Of a stretch of 24,446 bases of DNA, positions 10,501 through 22,500 are shown piece by piece (position 1 is the stretch's first letter; the number at the start of each line of letters is the position of its first letter). Below the pieces are notes generated by a model. The model saw nothing but the letters and a program-made list of their open reading frames with translations, did no database searches and was not told where the DNA came from. The position numbers and the translations under genes were made by a program. The stretch lies in the NCBI GenBank assembly GCA_000969725.1, contig JXSR01S074687.1. One strand, written 5' to 3'. The stretch is from Ophiothrix spiculata. Its lineage: Eukaryota; Echinodermata; Ophiuroidea; Amphilepidida; Ophiotrichidae.

Positions 10501-13500
10501 TCATTCGCGTAAATTATTATTTGCGCAGGTTGTCTCTACGCGTAACCAAGTCTCAGCTCTCGGAGTTGATTTTGCCGGGAACCGAGTGGACCCGAATACC
10601 CCCAATTTGAGCTCCATGGCTGACGACGCCATTACACGGGCTGGTATACAAAGCCTGGTGTCTCCCCTTTAAATCTATGGGTCCATGTTTGCCTTAAAGT
10701 GTTCAATTTTAAATTTATTTTGAAAGAATGTGTTAAATAAGACACTTAGAGCATAAAGTTTGCATAACAATTCGAGGATAGCTGATGGATGGTAAAAATG
10801 AGGGGAATATTTTATCAAACAAAAAATAACAAGTTTGTACCACTAAATTTATATCTCATAATATTGTGTCAAGTACTTTGTGAAAAATCAATAACATTAA
10901 TGATAGTGACAGAATATGTGAAAGAGAAAATCAATATATATATTATTATTGCTAAACAGATTCATCAGGATGTTAACAATAAATTTTAATTGATTTGTTC
11001 AATCTGATCCAATGATTTCCATTTTGGCAATCACTGTTGATGAGTCCGAGGCTGTTTGTTCGTGGTGATAATCTTGACGAACCAGTTGATTTGATATTTT
11101 CAGTGTTTTTAGTTGCAGAATTTAATAAGAGATCACTTCAGAACCCAATGGGGATTGACTTTCTGGAACCAGCAACTCTGGGTGGTTGTCATTGCAACTG
11201 CCGGTTGAGTTTTAAAGTGTTCTCCAAAAAATGCGATTTAAAAATACTGCTCATCATCTCTATCAATGGTAGTGCTCACCCTTTTTCTGATTTTATATGA
11301 CCATTTTGATCCTGCATTTATCTATCCTGGTTTTTGCCAATAATTTTTGATTCCCCTTTTTGATAAATATGATTCTTATCCTCAACATGATCTGTAAATT
11401 GGTTTTCTTTTCATTTCCAGAAATGGGTTTAATTCAATGCTGCTTCAACATGGTACTTATCCATGGGTCCCATTTTTTCTAAAACAATCCTCACATTAAG
11501 GGCCAGAAATTTTAAAAGAAAAAAAAAACAGGATAGGTTGAGACATTCACATCCTTAAAAATGATGGCTTCAAATTTGCAATATTGACTAGAAAATTGTC
11601 TAATCAGTCATTTTGGCCAGAAAAATACCTTTCAACAGGTTTTTGTTTGATCAAAATATGGGGTTATGTGTTTCATACCTTGAGTGGCATATCCCATCGA
11701 TTCAGGACCTTCCTCACAGGATAAGATCTAGGCATTTTCTTTAATGTTGTCTTTTTTCTCAAAGGTAACACCTGGACAAGAGCAGTGGTATGGAGGTCAA
11801 GGTCATGGAGGTCAAGGTCAATATTATGGCTACCATCAGCAGTACCCTAATTACCACCCGCATGACTACAGGGCAAAGTATGAATACGATCAATATTACC
11901 GACATCAATACGCAAAACAGCATCAATATAATAGGGAGAGGCCGTATTCCAGACAGGAGTACGCAGATCATGACAGGTCGTATAGAGAGCGTGATCCAGC
12001 GAGATCGTACTCACGGCAAGGCTATGGTGAGGAGAGGCCGCGATCGAGGCAAGGAAAGGGGTATGACCAATATGGTGGATACGACGCTTATTATGCTGCA
12101 CATGGGAGGAAGGATCCAAAGTATTCTGGAGGTAAATTGACAATTTCGGCTATTTAGATAAATTTGTAAATACTGGAATAAGATGTCGATATAGACCCTG
12201 AAACACCGCCTCTTGCAGAAGTCTGCATTATTAAACATATACCAATTTTATCAACCATCTTTTGTAAACTCATAAGGTATCTATCGCCTCATGGGTGAGT
12301 CGCCGGTAAATGGCCTGCAGCCACCTAGGTATTGCATTTTGTGTTGTATTTTCAAAATATCTGTGTTTCAACTAGTGCCACCCATCATCTTCGCATGATA
12401 TTGCTTCTGCAACTTTGGTATGTAATTGTGCAGATGTAGATATACAAGTAAATATTCCATATCAATATTATCAGTTCAACTTCTACGAGACAGACAGTGC
12501 ACTTAAAATCATATTGCATATTCAATCTCCAAAAATGCATTTAGTATCAGATTTCTAAAAATGTATTTGAATTTACACATATTGTTATAGAATATGAGGA
12601 TTACTACAGGAGACGTGGTTATGGCTATGACCAACGCTACGAAGAATGGTATCGCAATAAAGAATATTATCGACAGCAGCGCTCGGGCAATAAACATAAC
12701 AGAAGCACTGATCAAAAATCGTCTGAATTAGACGAGTCGCACAACGAATCGCAACGGGTAGAAGGCAATCGTTCTAACGATGCCACTGATGGGTCCTCAC
12801 ATGACAGGTAACTATAGGCTAAACAATAATTTATTGGACAGTTTAAACAGAAATCCAGAGTGCAGGGCTTACTTGTTTATTAATGCAAGCCCTGCCCTGG
12901 ATTTTTGTTTACATCGTCCAAAAACATTTTTGTTTTGTCTAGATAAAGATTGTATTCATGATAGGCTTTTCCTCCTGCCTGATCCTGGACCAGATTATCT
13001 TGTAAAAGCAAGGAAAATGAAAGTACAATAGCTGCCATTTTTCATAAATTTGAATTTATATACTGTACTCAATTAATCTTGGAAGTATGCAACAAGCAGG
13101 CGATTAACGCACATAAACCAATATGACCATAAAGGAAGTAAATTAGTCCATACCATAACTATGTAACAAATCTTGCTGAATATTCAAATTAACTTAATTT
13201 CAATGTTTGTCCGTATGGTAGCAACAAAATTAGCCAAAAACAATACCCAAATCATTTACTATTAATGAACAAAGATATTGATACGCAGTGTTTGGCCTTA
13301 ATCTATCCTAATCAATTATTTATAGTCTCTTTCACAATATAAAACCACAATTCAAAATGTTGTAGAATACAAGGGATATGCTATGGATCTCATAACAGAG
13401 TCTGATTGCTTGTTACATACTTCCAAGGCCCGGAGGGCCACTGTCATTGCAAGGTGGACACCATGCTCATACACAGCCTTTCAAAATGGACCCTAAACAA

Positions 13501-16500
13501 GTAATTTTCCTTCGTTCATATTATACCCTGAGCAAGTATTTTGTCTAAATACCCTAAATGAGTATGTTCGAATCAAGTCTTAAAATCAAGTTTTAACAAC
13601 ACTTTGCTCATAACATCAGCAATAGAGTTAAATGAAACTAAAATAGTTATCAGCCAATTGGATGCGCCAGAATAAGAACATCCCAACTCCAATAGCTCCT
13701 TCTGTTAAGTTATGTAAAATATAAATGCACATAAATCTCGGAAAATGCTTTCAAATCACTAGAAAGCATTTCCATGGCCATGTCTTTATCCCAATCATAG
13801 TGTCACATTTGACCTTGTAGTTGACTTTGTTAGACATTGTTAGATAATTTTCCTGGCATATAGTTGCAGAGGGGAGCTCATGGAGTTGGGATGTTCTTGT
13901 AATGGCTGTTTAAATATAGCAACTATGTACTATAACAATTATCTAACAATGTCTAAACAAGTCAACTACAAGGTTAAATGTGACAATATGATTAGGATCG
14001 ATATTGACATGGAAATGCTATTTTAGTTATGTGAAAGCATTTTCAGAAATGTGTATGCATTTATATTTTATAAATATAATTAACAGAAGGGAGCTATTGG
14101 AGTTGGGATGTTCTTATTCTGGCGTATTCAATTGTTCTTTTTTATTGAAAACAACATTTTTATGAAAGATTTTTTTATACACTAAGAGCAAGTATCAAGC
14201 TTTTGTAAACTATATCCTTTTTTCCAGATTTTTGCAATTTTGATACCTTTTCCAGTGTACTCGAGTACATCACCCATTTGTAAAAACTACCCTTTCTACT
14301 CGTTTTTGTGTACGCACATGATGTCCACCTTGTAATGACAGTGCCCCTTCTCCCCCTGGGCTTCCAAGGTTTATATAGAGTATAGTGCCCAGACTCTGCT
14401 CAGTAGCTCTTGAAAGGTTTTTAAGGTGACCATTTCAGGACTCCGGTAAAAAAGGTTTTATCACATTCAAGTGACGAGGTGTTAAATAAACGTAACATAT
14501 AGCAGTGATGCATTCATATGACAATTATATGCAGTTCCTTGCAGATGCACAAATTATTTACAATATTTATGCCTTCTTCTTAATGATGTTGGTGCTAATT
14601 AAAATTCAATCAGACAAAAAGATTAATCGAAACGTTTCTATTAAAAATGTTATATTTTATAGGTCCAGGTTTGCTACTGACTTTCATCACACAGGAGGCG
14701 ATACTCCAGAAAAATATGGGGCGGATCAGAGCAATATTAGTGCTTATGGAGATTACAGTGACCAATATAATAATAGAGGCTATTATGGTGAACATGGACG
14801 CTCTTATAATAATGGCTACAACAATGCAGATGGATCGTGGGAAGGCTACAACTACAGGGATCCTTATGCACAACAACCTGCTAAACCTGGTGAGAAGTAC
14901 TATAATATTTCAAAGATTGTTTTAAATTGCAGGATAATTAAGTCTAGATGCCACTGGAAACCTGGACATTATTGTATGTGAAATTATATTCACATTAAAG
15001 GGACTAGCCTAGATTCCACCTAGAATTAAAAACTTATGGTAATACTCTTGATATAGCTAAAAAGTATAGTAAAATGCAAAAAACTGCAAAAATTTACACA
15101 CAAATGGTACAAATTGAGAGCGACTAATTTGCATGGTGGTGTGACCTAAATCCTAAATTTGTACCTCAGATGGATTTACCAGATAAAAGATCAAACGAAG
15201 CTCCTAGATATTATTTAATACATATTAAAAGAGAAACAATCTTGTCAAAAACAATTTGTTTGGCTATCGCAGGTGTAGAAACAAGACTTTCTTAAGCTTT
15301 TACACAAGAAACACTGTTTTCACACCACTTTTTTTCGCCGGCAAAAAAAATAAAGTAGGTAAAGAATTACAATTTTCTCCATCATTCCTCAAAATCATTG
15401 AAAAGAACTTGTAGATTATATTACTGTTAACATGTTCTATTGATTAAAGTAAAAAAGTAATGTGGGAAAAAAGTTAGTGGGAAGAATCTAGGCCAGTCCC
15501 TTTAACTGTTAGCAGAAAGATAGTTTACTAAATGTAAATTGGAAATCTATGTGGTTTCAGATCATAACATATTGTCATTCATGAATAAAGTCTGTTTAAA
15601 ACTGAATTTATACTCGTAAATGCAAAGTGTCAATGCATGGAGCATATGCATCATGAATTTTTTAGCTAAAAATTCAATATGCACATATAAACATTCAGCT
15701 TAACCTATTTTCTCCATATGGTACTACATGTATCATTAATGATCAATTCATTTATTAAATTTATCTGTGAGTTTCTTTAAAATGCGGATATGTTTTATCA
15801 GAACTACAATTGAAGAGTGTTGTTTCCAAAACTCAATTGGTTCAATGCCTGCCGGCATGCTAGATATTGAAACAAAAATTCTCCATCCAGATTGTTGTAC
15901 ACTTCTGTGATGCAAAACTTTTTCCTCATATTGTAGGGGTCTTGTCCAAACTACGATCAAGTGGTTGCAGTTTGCCGTCCTGCAGGACATTATTCAATAA
16001 GAATTGAAGAAGAATTTTCTAAAAATCACAAAATTCCTACAAATATGTGCATTTAAAAAAGAATTATAGTATTGTGTGTGTGCTTTGAAGTGCTTTAATA
16101 AAATTTTGACAAGTTCAGACCTGAAACTTTTCCTCTTTTTATTCCTCAAATTTACGCACTTTCTTTCATATTCAGCCCTTTTTGAGTCATTTTACCCAAA
16201 TTTCACGCTGTTTTTCAGCTTATTTGAGCATTTTCCTCTTTTTTCACTATGAGTCAGTTTCAGGTCTGCAAGTTATAGTACATTTTGATCATTTGCGCTG
16301 AGCTTTGACGACAGATTTAATATACAAAAACAGTTGCATTATAGATAGTTACCTCTGCAAATATAACATGCAGCAGCTATTGGACTAATTGAGTTTTTGA
16401 AAAACACTTGTCAATCACAACATAAAATCAAAAAAGTTAAGTTAGAATAGCAAGTAATTAATGGTCTACTTTAACTTATTTTCTCACAGCTACGCCGCCT

Positions 16501-19500
16501 CCTCCTGAGCGGATGACACCTTGCAAATTTAACCGTCCTCATATGGTTGCTAGGTTCAGCTCTGGCGGTCATCTAATCAAGGTCATGCCCAATTCACCGT
16601 CTGATGGACAACCAGCATTGGTTGAAGTCCACAGTGTAGAGGTAAGAAGACATTACAAGTCAGATTAAGTGGAAAAAGATGTCGAAAATTTACATACTCG
16701 ATCAGCGTTATGATTTCACCTAGAAGTAATGAAATAGATTACCATCTCAGATATATAAAATGAGATTCCAAGCTCCCAGTACTGCTCCATGTGAACCATG
16801 CATCTCAATTTGGGGGTTATCGGCTCTTCTTTCTATGTCAGTTGCTATTGAGCTTTTGTTTTTGTCTTGAACATAAATTTATTGCATTAAGCAGCGGTAT
16901 ATTTTGTGCTGTCTTTTTTTTTTTAAATTTATTGTTATTATAATTCTGGTGTTAAAACTGATATAATAATTTTCGGTAACCAGACCAGATTACTTAAAAG
17001 TTTTCTCTGTGGATCTTCAAAATCCATGGTTACCCTGCTTTTTCACCATCTTTTTGTACAAATGATTGTAATCAGGATAATTTCCCCATCCCATTCATTT
17101 GAATTGTATGAAAATGTTGTTCATTGTTTTGTTCATTTTATCACATTTTTCAAGTGTGAAAACATATTTATGTCATGTATAACTATGAATTAAATAAATC
17201 TGCATACTGTTTGCATGGGAAATATGACAAAATAATGCACTTACGGGTAATTTTGATTGCTGTCAAATAATACTTGGTCTTTTTCAGGCCTTGTGTACAG
17301 GATGTATCAAAATTCACTATGCATATATTGATTTGTTCCATTTCACTCGCAAAATGACAAGTGCATTTATTAACCTGTAAGAGTTAATATTTCTTGAGAT
17401 CTGTTAGTTATGAGGAGTTTTTTTATAATTCATGCACCACTTCTAAATATCGTTGGTTACCTTTGTTGTGAATTGCTCAAAAAGGACTTTATGAATTTTG
17501 TCTTTTTCAGTCGATGTTGGAGCATAATGAAGAATATAATGAACTGAAATCATTCCCTGGACCTTTATTAAGGTAAGATAAAACGTTTTTAGTCATCTTC
17601 TGGTGACACCATAGATAGAGAGGGGAGATGAGACAACAGACTTTCTATACCAGGCCTTCTCAAATGTTCTATACCATCATGTGTAATGGCGTTGTCAGTC
17701 ATGGGAGCTCAAATTGGGGCATTTAGACTCATAGGAGTCCCGCCAAAAACAATTTTGAGTGCAGCTATTTGGTTTCTTTTAGAGGCAAATTATAAAAATA
17801 TACCATTTGCAAACAGTGTGTATGTGCACAATTGTTTGTTTGTTTTTTCTGGACATTTCAACAAAAAATGTTGTGCGTCATCAGCCAAAATCTGGATACT
17901 GCAATTTGATCCCAAGACTGGAATTAAAATGGCACCGAGTCTGGTGATTAAAAAACAATGATAAATATTTGTGACAATGTTACATTACAAATAGTTGAAA
18001 TCAATACAACATTGTTGCAGCTTCTCTTTAAGATAAATACGCAAATGAGAGCAGTTAAAACACAGCAACTATGAATGGCATGAACACTTAATTGTTGCTG
18101 TAGTTACCCACAGCAAAGGGCAGTGAAATGAGCTTTTACAGAAACCTTTTCAAATTTAACTTTGATTTCCATTTTTTGTTTCAGGAACCACACCCATAAG
18201 AATGATGTGGTGAGGTTTGCCATTCAAATGGCAGACAATTGCAGGAAGAGTACAGATATTACGGACAAAGAGTCTGCTGCCCTCTTGTGGGATCTTCTGG
18301 TGCTATTATGTAGACAAAATGGGGTAAGTTGACAATTGTAAATGATGACTGAATCTGAATTTATACTCCACACAAGTGCACAGATCATGCATATTCCATG
18401 TTTTGAGTTTGCCTATAAACTGATACCAAATGCAGTACTACTTCACTACTTACATAACTATTAAGCAAGTTTTAAAAAGCCGATCTTTCTTAATATTTTC
18501 ATTGTCGTCTGCTGCCCCAATCCGTTTCCTTTGGTGCCCTTTGGCATTGGAGGTTATTGAAAACTAATCAGATCAAAATAAAAGCACTTAGGGGCTGCTT
18601 CATATCTCGACCGACAGTTGACCTCCCGGACCTGGCGGTTCTGGATGGCTGTTACTGTTAAGAACAATAGCAACCGGCCGTTCCAGGTGTTCGAGTTTTG
18701 AAGTGACCCCTTGGAGTATTCAAATTCAGCTTAAACGTGTGGAAGGCTATTATCAAAATGTGGTACTGATCAGGAACATTACTTGTGATTATCCTGCAAA
18801 ACCTACAGGGATGCACCTGTCGGGTTGACAATATGTCTTATTGTTTTCAATTGTGTTAACAGCCAAACAAATAAAAATGCAAATGACAGTGCAAACAAAA
18901 TGCCAGAGCCAGAGTGCAAGGTCCTATAGCTTGTAAATACAACCTCCACCCTGTATTGTTGTTTATGTAACAACTCTCTTTCATTATCATCTTGTGCAGA
19001 CAATTGTTGGGACTGACATCTCAGAATTACTACTGAAAGACCATCCTATGACAAGTACGCTGGAGACACAATCAACATCGCAGACAGATACTACAGCAGC
19101 CGAGGGTACAGAAGATAACCAAGAACAAAGTCAACCAGAGGTCATCTCATCCAAGAGTCAAGGGCCTGATGTTGAGAAAGAGACACATAGGTTTAGGGAA
19201 CTACTGTTATTTGGTAGGAAAAAGGTAAGCTGTCGGTAGATAAGTTTAGTTTAAACCAAGAATAAGGTCAACCAGAGTGTATCATTAATAAAGAGTCAGA
19301 GCCTGATGATTAAAAAGAGATGGTCATGTTTAGGAAACTGTTATTTGGCAGGAAAAGAGTATGTTCTCAGGGCTACAATCTTTGAAAAAATGTGTTGGGA
19401 CACTTGCGTATATTTGACAGTAATAATTCGCATAAGTACTGCTATTTTTACACGTTATTTTTTGAACAATCTTCAAGTTGTAGTTTGAAACCTTCTTTAA

Positions 19501-22500
19501 GCTTGCACCCTCCCCTCCACCCCACCAAACAATGTTGAGAGATGTTACAGCAAATCTAGTAACATAGTGTCATTCAACATTGAGGTGGGGGAGAGGGGAC
19601 TCAAATTTAAACATTGCCCTCAAAATGTCCCAACAGTTTTTTCAATGATTGTAGGTAGCAATTTAAGAGTGTAAAAAGAGCAATGTCAACCAGAGGTCAT
19701 CTCAACGAAAAGTCAAGGGTCTGATGTTGAGAAAGAGACACATCGGTTTAGGGAACTATTGTTATTTGGTAGGAAAAAGGTAAGCTAAATTATTCCACAA
19801 ATGGAACTGGTACAGTTTTGCTACTGGGTGCACTACACTAAATAACTAGCCCTTGCAATCCGGCATTTTTAAAATCGGCAAAAGTGACTGCCCTCTCCTA
19901 AATGAGGACCTCAAAACGTATGGAAGGGCAATATGTTTGGTCAATATTTTGTTCTAATGATAGAGTTAGGTTTATTTAAAAATGCTCGGATGCCATTTTT
20001 GATCTCCAGATTCATTTGGTAAAATTTAAAGCGTTTTCCCTAATTTGCGTCTGATTCTGGTAATACAAAATTCGACTGTCAGTGATAGGTGGCGTTATTA
20101 GTTCAGCGTCCAGTATCTTGAAAATTTTGCCTTGATGGTGTACTTTTATCATCATTTTGTGTTTAAAGAGATCGTAATCAATTGAGGAAAGGCACTGTTG
20201 AAGCAACCATTTGCGTTATTATTGAGTTTTCAGGTGTTTTTAGGAAGCCATTTTGTACAGCAAGTCAATGGGAAGCTATTTTGTGTTGTGGCGCCTACTA
20301 AGTTATATAATTATCAGACCAAAATAATTGCACATAATGTAAATGGATATGATTCCTGTGAAATTGGTACACAATTTCCTCCATTATTATGTTCTGAGCT
20401 GACCGATTTCCAAAAAAATCGGTCAGGGATATCGGACAGAAAACAAAATGTCAGATTTTGAACATAATAATGATTAAAATTGGATGGATTTTTTCGCATG
20501 ATACTCAAAGATATTGGTCTCGCTATGAATTTTAGAAATATCGAGCTCGACGCTGCGCGTCTCGCACGATATTTCGTAAAACTCATAGCTCGACCAATAT
20601 CTTTTTGTATCATGCTCAACCCATCCAATTTTTTATCAAAATCACAAACTTACCCGTGTATCGGATAAGGTTAGGTAACAAAATTTCATAAGGAATCAAA
20701 ATTTACAAATTGTGAGTACAAGGCAATAAGAATGCTGTGCATATCATGACTCAATGACCTGTAATTACCACTGGAGATGTCAATTACAAGCTGCATCGAT
20801 ATTTAGAGCCATATAACACTTAGCAAGAGATTTGATTAGAAATCCCAAGTTGAACAGACAATGATCGAATTAAACTAAATCTCATCACAATACACTATTA
20901 AAATATCTTCCAAGCACATTCCAACACCTTTCTTAAACATCTTAATTAGGCTATCAACCATTCACATTCTTCCATGCAGGTAAATGTGAATTTAAAAGAA
21001 AAAATGCCTTATTGATCATTGTTTGTGTATATGACACTTTTTAATTGACAAGATGCCTCCTGAGTTTAAGTAATAGACCATCAATGGGAAAATAGTAAAA
21101 ATGAATACCCCTTTTATATGTATGGTAAAGTTCTCATTTATAACCATGCAAACAGTATCATCATTTTGTTTTGCCTTTTACAGGAAGCCCTGGAGTCTGC
21201 TATCAAAGGAGGTCTTTGGGGTCATGCTTTATTACTATCATGTAAGATGGATCACAGGACGCATCTCAGTGTTATGACAAGGTGAGAAAAAAAAAACAAG
21301 TTTCTCAAATAAGTAAGTGGAAATATGATCAATTTTGTTCAGATAGTCAATTTCTCCCTTATATTATATTTGCTCCCCCATGCATTATGCATATTTTACT
21401 ATTCTTACATTTTTCTAGGTTATAATGCATATTATGTGAAGAAAATCTTTTCACTTTTTTATGCATCTTGTGCGCCGAGGTTACAAGTTCACACACAACT
21501 CACATGATACTTGTAAGCTTGTGTGATTTGACTGTTCTGTTGCTGAGTGACTTAATGATCAATTTGATTGGTTTGATGTTCACGCACGCTGCAATTTGGT
21601 CCGCCCAGAATGAATAGGTTTTTTTTCCAGGACACTGGAGTTCTAGTTTTGTTTTTAACTTCAAAATTGTATGTATCAACTCTTGTTGTATCTTCATTGG
21701 TTGAAATATCATGGGCTATGATCCTTGGCACCACATTTTGCCTGACGATATCCATCGATCGATGCCCATCGGTGCGCAGTCTTTCCCACGTGCTATTCCT
21801 TGTGCATAGCGTGTGTGAAGACTGCGCGTCAATGGGCATTGATCGATCCATATCGACAAGACTCTGAATTAACCAATATACCCTCAGTCATAATCACCTT
21901 GAATGCCAGATACAAACAGATTTCTTTCCGATCTTAGTGGTGTACACATTGTGTGACACTCAAATAATGGTCACCAGATTGTCCCATTCTATACTATGAC
22001 CTCGATGTCTGTCCAAATGATGATAATTTAATTTGATTTTTTTACCCACAGATTTGCCAATAGTCTACCCATGAATGATCCTCTTCAGACTTTGTTTCAA
22101 ATCATGTCAAATAGGCAGCCTGCTGCAGTCACAGTAAGTCTCTTAGTTTGTTTATTTGTGTGTCTGGTTATTTGTTTTTATTCCATGTGCATTGTTTTGT
22201 ATCCAAATAACCGATGCACAAATAAAGTAAAATATTATGAAGGGCTGTGACAGAAAAATGGTCATTGCCCGATTTCTGATAACCTGATAGATATTAGGTT
22301 CAGTTGATGTATTGTATATTACATGATTCAGTTCAAAGGGTTAAATGTCAAAAATTGTTTTATTGATTGCCAGGGCAATTAAGGTTAAAAATTTGGTGGG
22401 TTTTCTTTGTTTTTACAATTTAAATAATAATTCAAATGCACTTATGATACCAGACTACCAATAATGAAGGGGTTTTAAATCAAAATGTGGCATTTTTAAT

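Noticed and set aside
11759-12143. Alternate-frame open frames over exon 3
   Set aside because: Exon 3 in its spliced frame joins exons 2 and 4 in phase; the others are low-complexity shadows.
17686-17961. 91-codon + strand frame with a plausible ATG
   Set aside because: It lies within the inverted third copy of the hAT-like MITE; the apparent protein is translated element sequence.
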